Origin: Shimwellia pseudoproteus
Lineage (GTDB): Bacteria > Pseudomonadota > Gammaproteobacteria > Enterobacterales > Enterobacteriaceae
Length of the DNA stretch: 64,000 nt
Assembly (NCBI RefSeq): GCF_016415625.1
Contig: NZ_WBXP01000004.1
Span: 1-64,000 of the forward strand
Direction of reading: 5' to 3'
Positions 30,350 through 40,407 of the stretch are shown here, piece by piece (position 1 is the first letter of the stretch; each line of letters starts with the position of its first letter). Below the pieces are notes generated by a model. That model did not search any database and had not been told where the DNA came from. It worked only from the letters and a program-made list of their open reading frames with translations. Made by a program: the position numbers and the translations under genes.

Positions 30350-30517
30350 TATGGTTACGCTTTATCCGCCGCTGCCGGCATTTTGCCGTCCAGCCCCGCG
30401 AATTCAGAGTCCGGCACTTACCTGTGGCAGCCCGACGCGCTACCATAGGCTGCCGTGTTGCCAGAGGGCATTGGCGGCATCACCCGGTGCGTGTTTATCC
30501 ATCAGCAGGAGTAGTCC

Positions 30518-31576
30518 ATGAGTGAGCATTCCGTAACCCCCGATAACGTCCGTTTGACCCAATACAGTCACGGAGCAGGTTGTGGTTGTAAAATTTCCCC
30601 CAAGGTGCTGGAAGCTATCCTGCACAGTGAGCAGGCGAAGTTTGTTGACCCGAACCTGTTGGTTGGCAACGAGACCAGCGACGATGCGGCGGTATATGAC
30701 CTGGGTAACGGTACCTGCATCATCAGCACCACGGACTTTTTTATGCCCATCGTTGATGATGCCTTCGATTTTGGCCGTATCGCAGCCACTAATGCCATCA
30801 GCGATATTTTTGCCATGGGCGGTAAACCTATCATGGCTATCGCTATCCTCGGCTGGCCGATTAACGTGCTCTCGCCGGAGATTGCCCGCCGGGTAATTGA
30901 AGGCGGCCGTTTCGCCTGCCAGCAGGCGGGGATTGCCCTGGCCGGCGGGCACTCTATTGACTCCCCGGAGCCCATTTTTGGTCTGGCGGTCACCGGCGTT
31001 GTATCTAGCGAACGAATTAAGAAAAACAGCACTGCCGAGGCGGGCTGCAAACTGTTCCTGACCAAGCCGCTGGGCATTGGTGTCCTGACCACCGCCGAGA
31101 AAAAATCCCTGCTGCGCCCGGAACACCAGGGGCTGGCAACCCGCGTGATGTGCCAGATGAACCTGGCCGGGGCGGATTTTGCCGCCATCGACGGGGTCAA
31201 AGCGATGACCGACGTCACCGGCTTTGGGTTGCTGGGGCACTTGAGTGAAGTCTGCCGCGGTGCCGGTGTCCAGGCGCTGGTGCGCTACCAGGATGTGCCT
31301 AAACTGCCCGGGGTGGAGGAATACATTGCCCAGGGCTCCGTCCCCGGGGGCAGCGGGCGTAACTTTGCCAGCTATGGCTACCTGATGGGGGAGATGCCGC
31401 AAGCCTGGCGCGATCTGCTGTGCGATCCGCAAACCTCCGGCGGCTTATTGCTGGCGGTCACCCCGGATGCGGAGGCCGCTGTTCAGGCCGCAGCCGCAAA
31501 ATACGACATCACGCTGACCGCCATTGGTGAGCTGCGTGACGCCCGCGCCGGGCGGCCGATGATCGAGATAGTATAA
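30518..31576 (+). CDS. selD: Selenide, water dikinase SelD
   Basis: Makes selenophosphate from selenide and ATP for selenocysteine and selenouridine. The 352-residue product has the essential Cys22 and Lys25 in GAGCGCK (Cys17 and Lys20 in E. coli, 347 aa); the five-residue difference comes from an insertion near the N-terminus. Glycine-rich ATP segments such as [13 protein letters not shown] are present. ATG follows CAGGAG. Four bases separate it from topB, so the two are likely coupled. Confidence 0.96.
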   Translation: MSEHSVTPDNVRLTQYSHGAGCGCKISPKVLEAILHSEQAKFVDPNLLVGNETSDDAAVYDLGNGTCIISTTDFFMPIVDDAFDFGRIAATNAISDIFAMGGKPIMAIAILGWPINVLSPEIARRVIEGGRFACQQAGIALAGGHSIDSPEPIFGLAVTGVVSSERIKKNSTAEAGCKLFLTKPLGIGVLTTAEKKSLLRPEHQGLATRVMCQMNLAGADFAAIDGVKAMTDVTGFGLLGHLSEVCRGAGVQALVRYQDVPKLPGVEEYIAQGSVPGGSGRNFASYGYLMGEMPQAWRDLLCDPQTSGGLLLAVTPDAEAAVQAAAAKYDITLTAIGELRDARAGRPMIEIV

Positions 31577-31580
31577 TCTG

Positions 31581-33503
31581 ATGCGGTTGTTTATTGCAGA
31601 AAAACCGAGCCTGGCCAGGGCCATTGCCGACGTGTTGCCTAAGCCCCACCGCAAAGGGGATGGGTTTATCGAATGTGGTAACGGCCAGGTGGTGACCTGG
31701 TGCATCGGTCACCTGCTGGAGCAGGCCCAGCCGGATGCTTACGATAGCCGTTTTGCCCGCTGGAACCTCGCGGACTTACCGATTATTCCCGAGAAATGGC
31801 AACTTCAGCCCCGGGCTTCAGTAACCAAACAGCTTAATGTCATTAAGCGCTATCTCCATGAGGCCAGTGAAGTGATCCACGCCGGTGACCCGGATCGCGA
31901 AGGGCAACTGCTGGTGGATGAGGTGCTGGACTATTTACACCTGCCGGCGGAGAAGCGCCAGCAGGTCCAGCGCTGCCTGATAAACGATCTCAACCCCCAG
32001 GCCGTGGAACGGGCCATTGACCGGCTGCGGGCCAACAGCGAGTTTATTCCGCTGTGTGTTTCCGCCCTGGCCCGGGCCCGGGCGGACTGGCTGTACGGGA
32101 TCAATATGACCCGGGCCTGGACTATCCTTGGCCGGAATGCCGGTTATCAGGGGGTATTGTCCGTGGGCCGGGTACAAACACCGGTACTGGGGCTGGTGGC
32201 GCGGCGGGATGAAGAGATTGAAAACTTTGTCCCCCGGGATTTTTTTGAGGTCAAAGCCCATATTGTCACCCCCGCAGACGAGCGTTTCGTGGCGGTATGG
32301 CAGCCCAGTGAGTCCTGTGAGCCTTATCAGGATGAAGAAGGGCGCCTGCTAAACCGGGCCCTGGCGGAACATGTGGTCAGGCGCATTGCCGGCCAGCCCG
32401 CCGCGGTGACCGCCTATAACGATAAGCGCGAGTCAGAACCGGCGCCGCTGCCGTTTTCGCTCTCCGCGCTGCAAATTGAAGCGGCGCGCAAGTTCGGCCT
32501 GAGTGCGCAGAACGTGCTGGACATCTGCCAGAAGCTCTACGAAACCCATAAGCTTATCACTTATCCGCGCTCCGACAGCCGCTATCTGCCGGAAGAGCAT
32601 TTCGCCGGGCGCCATGCGGTACTCAACGCCATTGGGGTACATGCGGCGGATTTACTGCCCCAGCCGGTGGTGGATGCCGATCGCCGTAACCGCTGCTGGG
32701 ACGATAAAAAAGTGGATGCCCACCACGCCATCATTCCCACCGCGCGCACCGGCCAGGTGCGCTTAACGGAGCATGAGTCCCAGATTTACCAGCTGGTGGC
32801 CCGCCAGTATCTGATGCAGTTCTGCCCGGATGCGGTGTTCCGTAAATGCGTTATCGATCTGGACATTGCCGGTGGCAAATTTATTGCCAAGGCGCGTTTC
32901 CTGGCCGAGGCCGGATGGCGCACCTTACTGGGCAATAAAGAGCGCGATGAAGAGAACGACGGCACCCCGCTGCCGGTGGTGGCCAAAGGGGACAGTTTAT
33001 TGTGTGAGAAGGGCGAGGTTGTTGAACGCCAGACCCAGCCGCCCCGGCACTTTACCGACGCGACACTGCTGTCCGCCATGACCGGGATTGCCCGCTTTGT
33101 GCAGGATAAAGATCTGAAAAAGATCCTGCGCGCCACTGACGGGCTGGGCACTGAGGCCACCCGGGCCGGGATCATTGAGCTGTTGTTCAAGCGCAGCTTT
33201 CTGGTGAAAAAAGGCCGCTATATCCACGCCACCGAGGCGGGGCGCGCCCTGATCCACGCCTTGCCGGAGATGGCCACCCGCCCGGATATGACCGCCCACT
33301 GGGAGTCGGTATTAACCCAAATCAGTGAAAAGCAGTGCCGCTATCAGGATTTTATGCAGCCGCTGGAATCAACGCTGCATGATCTGATTGGCCAGGCGCG
33401 TAATACCTCGGTGCGGCAGTTCCGCCAGGTGGTAGTGTCTGCGGGCAGTGAGCAGAAGGCACCGCGGCGAAAGACGAGGAAAAAGCCCGCCGCAACTGAT
33501 TAG
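31581..33503 (+). CDS. topB: DNA topoisomerase III
   Basis: Type IA topoisomerase acting in decatenation and recombination. The 640-residue product (E. coli 653) has the Toprim domain at the N-terminus ([30 protein letters not shown]) and the catalytic Tyr in [12 protein letters not shown] near residue 328. The basic C-terminal tail ([11 protein letters not shown]) is somewhat shorter than in E. coli. Confidence 0.96.
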   Translation: MRLFIAEKPSLARAIADVLPKPHRKGDGFIECGNGQVVTWCIGHLLEQAQPDAYDSRFARWNLADLPIIPEKWQLQPRASVTKQLNVIKRYLHEASEVIHAGDPDREGQLLVDEVLDYLHLPAEKRQQVQRCLINDLNPQAVERAIDRLRANSEFIPLCVSALARARADWLYGINMTRAWTILGRNAGYQGVLSVGRVQTPVLGLVARRDEEIENFVPRDFFEVKAHIVTPADERFVAVWQPSESCEPYQDEEGRLLNRALAEHVVRRIAGQPAAVTAYNDKRESEPAPLPFSLSALQIEAARKFGLSAQNVLDICQKLYETHKLITYPRSDSRYLPEEHFAGRHAVLNAIGVHAADLLPQPVVDADRRNRCWDDKKVDAHHAIIPTARTGQVRLTEHESQIYQLVARQYLMQFCPDAVFRKCVIDLDIAGGKFIAKARFLAEAGWRTLLGNKERDEENDGTPLPVVAKGDSLLCEKGEVVERQTQPPRHFTDATLLSAMTGIARFVQDKDLKKILRATDGLGTEATRAGIIELLFKRSFLVKKGRYIHATEAGRALIHALPEMATRPDMTAHWESVLTQISEKQCRYQDFMQPLESTLHDLIGQARNTSVRQFRQVVVSAGSEQKAPRRKTRKKPAATD

Positions 33504-33513
33504 CGGGCCGGTG

Positions 33514-33537
33514 ATTGCCCGGCACAGGCCGGGCAAT
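33514..33537. terminator. Hairpin between convergent topB and gdhA
   Basis: ATTGCCCGG pairs with CCGGGCAAT around a short loop between two stops. A short T-rich end only; may serve both strands. Confidence 0.65.
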
Positions 33538-33576
33538 TATGCGGGTCAGACCCCCGGGATTAACGCGACAGAGGGC

Positions 33577-34920
33577 TTAAATAACCCCCTGGGCTATCAT
33601 GGCATCCGCCACCTTAACAAAACCGGCGATGTTCGCCCCCTGAACATAGTTGGTTTGTTGCTGCTCGCCGCCGTATTCGACGCAGTGCTGGTGAATATCC
33701 AGCATAATATGGTGCAGGCGGGCGTCGACTTTTTCCGCTTTCCAGCTCAGGCGCGCCGCGTTCTGGGCCATTTCCAGCCCCGACGTGGCTACCCCACCGG
33801 CATTCGCCGCTTTACCCGGCGCAAACAGCACCCCGGCATCGAGGAACAGCGTGGTGGCGTCAATGGTGGTCGGCATATTTGCCCCCTCCGCGACCGCTTT
33901 CACCCCGTTGGCAATCAACACCCGGGCGGCGTCGGTATCCAGTTCGTTCTGGGTGGCACAGGGCAGGGCGATATCGACCGGAACCGCCCAGGGCTGCTGG
34001 CCTTCCAGATAGGCTAAGCCGAACTCCCGGGCATAATCTGCGACCCGGCCATCGCGGCTGGCTTTGATTTCGCACAGTCGGGCCAGTTTTTCCGTGGTGA
34101 AACCGGCTTCATCCACCACGGTGCCGCTGGAGTCAGACGCGGTCACCACCCGGGCGCCGAGGGCCATGGCTTTCTCAATGGCATACTGGGCCACATTGCC
34201 GGAGCCGGACACGGCCACCCGCATCCCTTCAAAATCCAGCCCGTGGCGTTTCAGCATCGCCTGGGTGAAGTACACCAGTCCGTAGCCGGTGGCTTCCGGG
34301 CGGATCAGACTGCCGCCGAAGGAGAGCCCTTTCCCGGTAAAGACACAGGCGCTGTTGTTAGACAGCTTACGCATCATCCCGGCCATAAAGCCCACTTCGC
34401 GCCCGCCGACCCCGATATCCCCGGCGGGGACGTCAGTATCCGGGCCGAGGTGGCGATACAGTTCGGTCATCAGGGCCTGGCAAAACCGCATTACCTCACC
34501 GTCGCTTTTGCCTTTGGGATCAAAATCACTGCCGCCTTTACCGCCGCCCATTGGCAGAGTGGTCAGGGCATTTTTAAAGGTTTGTTCGAACCCGAGGAAT
34601 TTCAGGATAGACAAGTTAACGGACGGATGGAAGCGCATCCCGCCTTTATAAGGGCCAATGGCGGAGTTGAACTGCACCCGCCAGGCGCGGTTTACCTGCA
34701 CCTGGTTATGGTCATCGACCCAGACCACGCGAAACTGAATGGCGCGCTCCGGCTCTACCAGGCGCTCCAGCAGTGAGAGCTGGCGGTAACGGGGGTGTTG
34801 TTCGAGGAAGGGCCACAGGGTGGACATCACTTCCCGGACGGCCTGAGCAAATTCCGGCTGGTGCGGGTCCCTGGCGTGAACCCTATCAAGAAAAGCAGAG
34901 AGCGAAACAGACTGATCCAT
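33577..34920 (-). CDS. gdhA: NADP-specific glutamate dehydrogenase
   Basis: Assimilates ammonia by reductive amination of 2-oxoglutarate. The 447 residues match E. coli GdhA: catalytic Lys region LPMGGGKGGSDFDPKG, nucleotide-binding VAVSGSGNVAQYA, and substrate site KGGMRFHPSVN. Monocistronic here. Confidence 0.97.
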   Translation of the reverse strand: MDQSVSLSAFLDRVHARDPHQPEFAQAVREVMSTLWPFLEQHPRYRQLSLLERLVEPERAIQFRVVWVDDHNQVQVNRAWRVQFNSAIGPYKGGMRFHPSVNLSILKFLGFEQTFKNALTTLPMGGGKGGSDFDPKGKSDGEVMRFCQALMTELYRHLGPDTDVPAGDIGVGGREVGFMAGMMRKLSNNSACVFTGKGLSFGGSLIRPEATGYGLVYFTQAMLKRHGLDFEGMRVAVSGSGNVAQYAIEKAMALGARVVTASDSSGTVVDEAGFTTEKLARLCEIKASRDGRVADYAREFGLAYLEGQQPWAVPVDIALPCATQNELDTDAARVLIANGVKAVAEGANMPTTIDATTLFLDAGVLFAPGKAANAGGVATSGLEMAQNAARLSWKAEKVDARLHHIMLDIHQHCVEYGGEQQQTNYVQGANIAGFVKVADAMIAQGVI

Positions 34921-35063
34921 AGCGATAAGAACCTCTTATGGTAATGCGGTTGTAATTATGATGGTTGTGTTAAATTTTGGCTTGCCACCGCACTATACCA
35001 CCCGTAACCCTAAGTACATCAAGGGGAAATATGGCGCTGCGCTAAAATAATTATCTGCGGGGG

Positions 35064-35084
35064 ATCATCATAAAAAATGATGAT
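35064..35084. terminator. Perfect hairpin downstream of nudG
   Basis: ATCATCAT pairs with ATGATGAT around five A (T on the minus strand) just past the nudG stop. AT-rich stem without a T-tail, so it may be a 3'-end stabiliser rather than a terminator. Confidence 0.45.
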
Positions 35085-35096
35085 AATCCGGGGGTT

Positions 35097-35501
35097 TTAC
35101 CCGGTGATATCGCGCCGGATAAACGCCTCCAGCAGCGGAATATCCGCCGGGGCGAGGGGGTAGTCCCGGGCCTGCCCGGGGGTGCACCACACCAGGGCAC
35201 TGTGGCTGGCGGTCTGTTGCAGGCTGCCGCTAAACTGCGGCACACACCAGGCGTGCAGGTGGATTATCCGCCCCGAGACGGCCTGCCGGTGGCTGGCAAT
35301 CCACTCACTGGGGGATGCGCTGATCCCCAGCTCTTCGGCCAGCTCCCGGCGCAGGGCCTGGGGCTGGGTTTCACCGGGTTCCACTTTGCCGCCGGGAAAC
35401 TCCCACAGCCCCGGTTGATCGCTGCTGGCAGAGCGGCGGGCGAGTAATATTTTGCCGTCCATCACTATAATCGCGGCGACAACATCAATCGTTTTCAGCA
35501 T
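35097..35501 (-). CDS. nudG: Nudix CTP pyrophosphohydrolase NudG
   Basis: Hydrolyses CTP, dCTP and oxidised pyrimidine/purine nucleotides, cleaning the pool. The 134-residue product carries the Nudix box GKVEPGETQPQALRRELAEE followed by LGI. ATG 35501 starts the conserved MLKTIDVVAAI; a TTG at 35510 would add three residues. E. coli NudG is 135 aa. Divergent from ynjA. Confidence 0.93.
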   Translation of the reverse strand: MLKTIDVVAAIIVMDGKILLARRSASSDQPGLWEFPGGKVEPGETQPQALRRELAEELGISASPSEWIASHRQAVSGRIIHLHAWCVPQFSGSLQQTASHSALVWCTPGQARDYPLAPADIPLLEAFIRRDITG

Positions 35502-35574
35502 GGTTGTCAATATTCAGTAGCCAAAAATGACATATTATCCCCGCCTTCCGATAACCGAAAGTCAGGAGTCTTCG

Positions 35575-36147
35575 GTGAGCCAACAATCCCCCTGGGTTAA
35601 GCCATTAACGGCGTTGCCCGCGTCATTGCGCCCGCTGGTGGCGTTACAGAAAAAACATTATGGCCAGTTGCTCAATCCCACCCGCTGGTGGGGGCGCAGC
35701 CCGTTTCTGTTCTGGCTGGTGGGGCTCTTTGTCGGCCACCTTGAGCGCCGGGCCTCGCCGGTCGCCCCGCTGACCCGGGCGCTGGTGATGACCCGGGTCT
35801 CCCAGCGCTGCCACTGTGCGTTTTGCATTGATGCCAATAGCCTGAAGCTGGCCGGGCATCAGGGCGGGCAGGATAAACTGCTGAAGGTGGCCCAGTGGCA
35901 GACTGCCGGGGGCTTCAGTGATGCCGAGCAAGCCGCGCTGGCCTATGCAGAGGCGATGACCGCCACCCCGCCACAGATTGACGCGGCGCTCAAGGCCCGT
36001 TTGCAGGCGCACTATAATGATCAGGCGATCACCGAACTCACGGCGATTATCGCATTCCAGAACCTGTCGGCGCGCTTTAACAGCGCGCTGGCGATCCCGT
36101 CCCAGGGGCTTTGTGCGGCAAAAGGGGTGGATACTGATGTTAGATAG
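35575..36147 (+). CDS. ynjA: AhpD-like carboxymuconolactone decarboxylase family protein YnjA
   Basis: A 190-residue AhpD-like protein (E. coli YnjA 182 aa). The redox CxxC sits in RCHCAFCID; other matches include RWWGRSPFLFWLVG and ELTAIIAFQNLSARFNSA. GTG 35575 was chosen because CAGGAG lies six bases before it and the longer frame to 35527 has no homologous start. In E. coli ynjA precedes ynjB; here it stands apart from ynjBCDE and overlaps ynjF by 11 bases. Confidence 0.9.
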   Translation: MSQQSPWVKPLTALPASLRPLVALQKKHYGQLLNPTRWWGRSPFLFWLVGLFVGHLERRASPVAPLTRALVMTRVSQRCHCAFCIDANSLKLAGHQGGQDKLLKVAQWQTAGGFSDAEQAALAYAEAMTATPPQIDAALKARLQAHYNDQAITELTAIIAFQNLSARFNSALAIPSQGLCAAKGVDTDVR

Positions 36148-36757
36148 TCGCCTGCATCCGCTGGTGAAACCGCTCCTTAACGGGATGGTGGCGCGCATTG
36201 ACCGGCCCGGGGTCAGCCCCGATGGGCTAACGCTGATTGGTTTTGCTATTGGGGTATTGACCCTGCCGTTTCTGGCGCTGCACTGGTATCCGGCGGCGGT
36301 GCTGACCATTGTGCTCAACCGGCTGTTTGATGGCCTGGACGGGGCGCTGGCCCGGCGGCGTGGCTTAACCGATGCCGGGGGGTTTTTAGATATTACACTG
36401 GATTTTCTGTTTTACGCCCTGGTGCCGTTTGGCTTTATCCTCGCCGATCCGCTGCACCACGGGTTACCCGGCGCCTGGCTGCTGTTTGCTTTTATCGGTA
36501 CCGGCAGCAGTTTTCTGGCGTTTGCCGCCCTGGCGGCGAAACACCAGATAACCTGCCCGGATTATCCCCATAAATCGTTGTTTTACCTCGGGGGGCTGAC
36601 CGAGGGGAGCGAAACAATCCTGGTGTTTATCCTCAGCGCGCTGTTTCCGCCGTTCTTTCCCTGGCTGGCGTGGATTTTTGGGGCTCTGTGCTGGTTCACC
36701 ACCCTGACCCGCATCGCCGGGGGCTACCAGGCCCTGAAACAGGCGGCGCGGCGCTAA
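36137..36757 (+). CDS. ynjF: CDP-alcohol phosphatidyltransferase family protein YnjF
   Basis: A 206-residue inner membrane protein, same length as E. coli YnjF, with the CDP-alcohol transferase motif DGALARRRGLTDAGGFLD followed by the last Asp in ITLD. About five membrane helices. The start lies inside the end of ynjA, so translation is probably coupled. Substrate not known. Confidence 0.93.
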   Translation: MLDSRLHPLVKPLLNGMVARIDRPGVSPDGLTLIGFAIGVLTLPFLALHWYPAAVLTIVLNRLFDGLDGALARRRGLTDAGGFLDITLDFLFYALVPFGFILADPLHHGLPGAWLLFAFIGTGSSFLAFAALAAKHQITCPDYPHKSLFYLGGLTEGSETILVFILSALFPPFFPWLAWIFGALCWFTTLTRIAGGYQALKQAARR

Positions 36758-36783
36758 CATCACGGGGGCTGGCCCCCGTGATG
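36758..36783. terminator. Hairpin between convergent ynjF and ynjE
   Basis: CATCACGGGGG pairs perfectly with CCCCCGTGATG around CTGG, directly after the ynjF stop. No T-tract; likely blocks read-through from both sides. Confidence 0.65.
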
Positions 36784-36798
36784 GTTGACCCTGCGCGG

Positions 36799-38112
36799 TT
36801 AGCGGGTGCTGTCCGGGGTGCGCGGGCCGGTGGCTACCGGGTTGTGCGGATCACTGCTCCACTCATACCAGCCGCCGTCATAGAGGGCGATATTTTTCCA
36901 GCCCATGGCCCGGGCATACATAAAGGTTTCTGCCGCCCGCCAGCCGGTGCCGCAATAAAACGCCACTTGCTGATCGGGCCGGATATGCCAGCCCGCCCAC
37001 ATGCTTTCAATATCACCGGCACTGCGCATGGTGCCATCCGGGTTATGGAAATCTTCCATATGGGTTGAATCACTGCCCGCATGGCCCCAGCGCGCGCCGG
37101 CAATATCGCCTTTCGGTTTGATATAGCTGTAGCCGCTGGTGGTGCCGATAAACTCCGGCCAGGAGCGGATGCTGACCAGGGAGGCGTCATTACGGTGCAG
37201 CAGCGCCCGGGCCTGTTCAGTATTGAGCATTAACTGGGGCTGGGCCGGAATGGTCACCCCGAAGTCCGCCGCGGGTGGCTGGGGCGACGGCAGGCCGCGT
37301 TCGACGGGTAAATCCGCCGCAGACCAGGTTTGCCATCCGCCGTCCAGCAAGCGCACGTCGCTCACCCCGGCATAGAGCATTATCTGGGCAACCCGGGCGG
37401 CGGCATAGACATCGCGGCTATACAAAATCACCGTGGTGTCATGGCGCACACCGTGTTTGGCCAGCATCGCCTTGAGTGCCGGCGCGGAGACGGTATTCCA
37501 CAGCGGCTCGCTTTCTACCTCGTTGGTGTCAATATAACCGGCCCCGGGGATATGGCTCAGCAAGTAGCGTTTCGGGGCTCCCCAGCCCGCCTCAAACACT
37601 TTCCAGTCGCCCTGAGGTTTGGCGATGACCGGCTTGTGGTGTTGCAGATCGAACAGCCACTGGGGGTAAACCAGTTGTTCAAAATGCGCTAAGCGCTGCA
37701 GACGGGCATTGTCACGCAGCGCATCTTGCAATAGGACCAGATGGGTGAACTTTATCCCGCGCAGCCGCTTGCGGACCGCGGCTACCTGCTCGCTGTCACC
37801 ATACAGGGCAATCGGGGTGTCCGGCATCAACTGGTGCTGCCGGGCCCAGGCCGCCAGTTGATCGTCGCTCATGGCGTCCAGCCAGGTGGCGGACAAGTTA
37901 AGGGCCTGGGGCTCATGGCCAGATGTCGCCCCCTGGGGGGCGGGCCAGCCATTGAAAAACGCGCTGGGGCGGGTGTCAATAATTGCCCCGCGTTGCTGCT
38001 GGATTTGCGCCAGAGTGGCCTGGTCTGGGGCCGCCGCGCAGGCGTGGCTGACCAGTCCACTTCCCAGCAGCAGGGAGAGGGCCAGCGTGGTTAGTTGAGA
38101 AACACGTTTCAT
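36799..38112 (-). CDS. ynjE: Thiosulfate sulfurtransferase YnjE
   Basis: Periplasmic sulfurtransferase with three rhodanese-like domains; the third carries the active Cys in FYCGTGWRAAE. The 437-residue product (E. coli 435) has a signal peptide ending near SHACAAAP. In E. coli it has been linked to sulfur transfer for molybdopterin. Last gene of the ydjZ-ynjBCDE unit, 67 bp behind ynjD. Confidence 0.95.
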   Translation of the reverse strand: MKRVSQLTTLALSLLLGSGLVSHACAAAPDQATLAQIQQQRGAIIDTRPSAFFNGWPAPQGATSGHEPQALNLSATWLDAMSDDQLAAWARQHQLMPDTPIALYGDSEQVAAVRKRLRGIKFTHLVLLQDALRDNARLQRLAHFEQLVYPQWLFDLQHHKPVIAKPQGDWKVFEAGWGAPKRYLLSHIPGAGYIDTNEVESEPLWNTVSAPALKAMLAKHGVRHDTTVILYSRDVYAAARVAQIMLYAGVSDVRLLDGGWQTWSAADLPVERGLPSPQPPAADFGVTIPAQPQLMLNTEQARALLHRNDASLVSIRSWPEFIGTTSGYSYIKPKGDIAGARWGHAGSDSTHMEDFHNPDGTMRSAGDIESMWAGWHIRPDQQVAFYCGTGWRAAETFMYARAMGWKNIALYDGGWYEWSSDPHNPVATGPRTPDSTR

Positions 38113-38179
38113 CGAGTAACCCGGAGGTAAGTAAAAAAGAGGCGCTATTGTGCCGGTAATTCCCCGGGGTTACTTTGCG

Positions 38180-38827
38180 CTAACGCATAGCCGGGGCCCA
38201 TTGGGCCATCTGGAGCGCCCGCCCGCCGGGGGGGATATCCTGGGCATCGTGGGTCACCTGGATAACCGGGATGGCGCGTTCGGCCACCCGGGAAAAGACC
38301 CACTGGCGAAAATCAGCGCGCAGGGTGCTGTCCAGCCGTGAGAACGGCTCATCCAGCAGCAGTGCCCGGGGCTCTGCCAGCAGGGCGCGTAACAGGCTCA
38401 CCCGGCTGGATTGTCCCCCGGAAAGGGTGGCCGGATCGCGGTGAAAAAATCCCCCCAGCCCGGCGTGCGCCAGGGCGGTTTCTGCCCGGGCGATACGCTG
38501 GCGCGGGTTACCACTCCCTGCCGGAAGGGCCACCAGTAAATTGTCGCCAACACTGAGGTGGGGGAATAACAGCGGCGCCTGAAACAGGATCCCGCAACGG
38601 CGCTGTGTGGTTGGCAGGTGGTCAATTCTGGCCCCCGCCAGCCACAGCTCTCCTTGTGCGGTCATGCCCGGTGGGAGCGCACCGATCATCCAGTGCAGCA
38701 GGCTGGACTTTCCGCAGCCAGATGGCCCCATCAGGGTTAATACTTCCCCCGGGGCGACAGTGAAATTCACCGCCTGTAACAGCGGCTGGCGGTGGTTGTT
38801 GAGCGCCAGATGGGCAACCTGCAACAT
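38180..38827 (-). CDS. ynjD: ABC transporter ATP-binding protein YnjD
   Basis: A 215-residue ATPase with Walker A GPSGCGKSS, signature LSGGQSSRVSLLRAL and Walker B LLLDEPFSRLD. It powers the YnjBCD importer, whose ligand is unknown (thiamine or sulfur-compound like by family similarity). Its ATG overlaps the ynjC stop by one base. Confidence 0.94.
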   Translation of the reverse strand: MLQVAHLALNNHRQPLLQAVNFTVAPGEVLTLMGPSGCGKSSLLHWMIGALPPGMTAQGELWLAGARIDHLPTTQRRCGILFQAPLLFPHLSVGDNLLVALPAGSGNPRQRIARAETALAHAGLGGFFHRDPATLSGGQSSRVSLLRALLAEPRALLLDEPFSRLDSTLRADFRQWVFSRVAERAIPVIQVTHDAQDIPPGGRALQMAQWAPAMR

Positions 38828-40407
38828 CAGAGAACTCCTTGCCGGCGCCGGGCCTGCCAGCGGCGCAGGGCGGCGGATAACAAAAATAGTGCCAGCGGCA
38901 GCAGCGCCAGCAAAAGCGCCTGGCCGGACTGGCGCTGGACATCGCCACCGCTGCTGAGGGCGACCGCCTCGGTGGTCAGGGTCGGGATCCGGCCGCCCCC
39001 GTTATACAGCGTGCTGAGGTATTGGGCGACGCTGACCGAGAACCCGATAGCAAAGGCCGTCAGCAGGGGGCGCAGCATCAGCGGTAACGTCAGGCGCCAG
39101 AAACGGCGGGCGCTACCCCATCCCAGGGTCCGGGCGGTCAGCGCCAGTCTGGGGTCAATGGCGCGCCAGGCGGGTTGCAGCACCATCAGCATCCAGGGCA
39201 GCACCCATAACAGATGGCTCCAGATAACCCCGGCCAGTTGACCATCCAGCCCGATAGCCAGCAGGGTGTGGTATTGCCCGCTGATAAGCGGCAGGGCGGG
39301 CAGCACCAGGGGCAGCCACAGCAGGCGGCTAACGCGGCTGAGCCCGCTGTACAGCCATAACAGGCTGACTACCCCCCCGATAGCGCTACTTAGCAGGCCG
39401 ATGATCAGGGTGTTATACAGTGGGCGCAGGTCCAGCCACTGCCAGGCAGTCAATGACACCGCCAGGGAGGCGCTAAACGGCACCACCAGCGATGTTACCG
39501 CCAGAATGGCCAGCGCCAGCCAGGTGACGCTAGTAATAATTCCGCCCCCCAGTGGGCCGATAACCGGGATGATATCGCGGCGTCGTTTACCGCCAGGATG
39601 GGTGCTGCACCGGCAGAATAACCGCCACAGCAGCCACCCCAGCAGGCTGAGCCCGGCCAGCAACAATACCAGCAGCAGCGCCACCAGTAACCCGGCCTGC
39701 TGGCGCGCGGGGTCAGCATCATTCAGCCACTGCCAGCTAAGCACGGCGAGGGTCGGCGGGTTGCCGGGGCCAATAACAAGGGCGACATCCACCACCGAGA
39801 GGCTCCAGGCCGCAGAGGCCAGCAGCGTTGGCACCAGGGCAGGCAGTAACCCCGGCACCACCGCCAGTATCACCGCCTGCCAGGGGCGGTAACCCAGGGT
39901 CCGGGCGGCCATCATCCGGGGGGCGACTTCTTCGCGGCCAATCAGGCCCGCCGTGACCCAGAGCAGAAATCCCCCCTCTTTCAGGGCCAGCACCAGCCCC
40001 ATCCCCAGCCCCCAGGGATCGGCGATGCTGTGATAAGCCGGCCAGATCCGGCTTAGCCAGCCGCCGTCGCTGAACAGCAACAACAGGGCGCTGGCAACGG
40101 CGAGGTGCGGCACCGCCAGCAGCCAGGGTAACTGCCGGAGCTGGCGCTGCCAGCGCGGGCCGGGCCAACTGGCCGACACGATAACCAACACCAGTAACAG
40201 CGCGCCGCCCAGTGCCACCAGGGTGGAGATCAGTGTGGCGGCCAGAGCCCGGGGGAGTTGCGCTTCGCCCAGCAGCAGCCCCCAGCCCGGGGGGCTGGCC
40301 AGTGCCTGGACGCAGTTATACAGCCCCGGCAGTATCGGGAAGCCAATGATCCCGGCCGCCAGCAGGCTTAATCCGGTGGTTAGCGGGTGCCGTAGCGGTG
40401 CAGCCAT
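38827..40407 (-). CDS. ynjC: ABC transporter permease YnjC
   Basis: A 526-residue fused double permease with about twelve membrane helices in two homologous halves (E. coli YnjC 511 aa). The start overlaps the last 28 bases of ynjB. Works with YnjB and YnjD. Confidence 0.93.
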   Translation of the reverse strand: MAAPLRHPLTTGLSLLAAGIIGFPILPGLYNCVQALASPPGWGLLLGEAQLPRALAATLISTLVALGGALLLVLVIVSASWPGPRWQRQLRQLPWLLAVPHLAVASALLLLFSDGGWLSRIWPAYHSIADPWGLGMGLVLALKEGGFLLWVTAGLIGREEVAPRMMAARTLGYRPWQAVILAVVPGLLPALVPTLLASAAWSLSVVDVALVIGPGNPPTLAVLSWQWLNDADPARQQAGLLVALLLVLLLAGLSLLGWLLWRLFCRCSTHPGGKRRRDIIPVIGPLGGGIITSVTWLALAILAVTSLVVPFSASLAVSLTAWQWLDLRPLYNTLIIGLLSSAIGGVVSLLWLYSGLSRVSRLLWLPLVLPALPLISGQYHTLLAIGLDGQLAGVIWSHLLWVLPWMLMVLQPAWRAIDPRLALTARTLGWGSARRFWRLTLPLMLRPLLTAFAIGFSVSVAQYLSTLYNGGGRIPTLTTEAVALSSGGDVQRQSGQALLLALLPLALFLLSAALRRWQARRRQGVL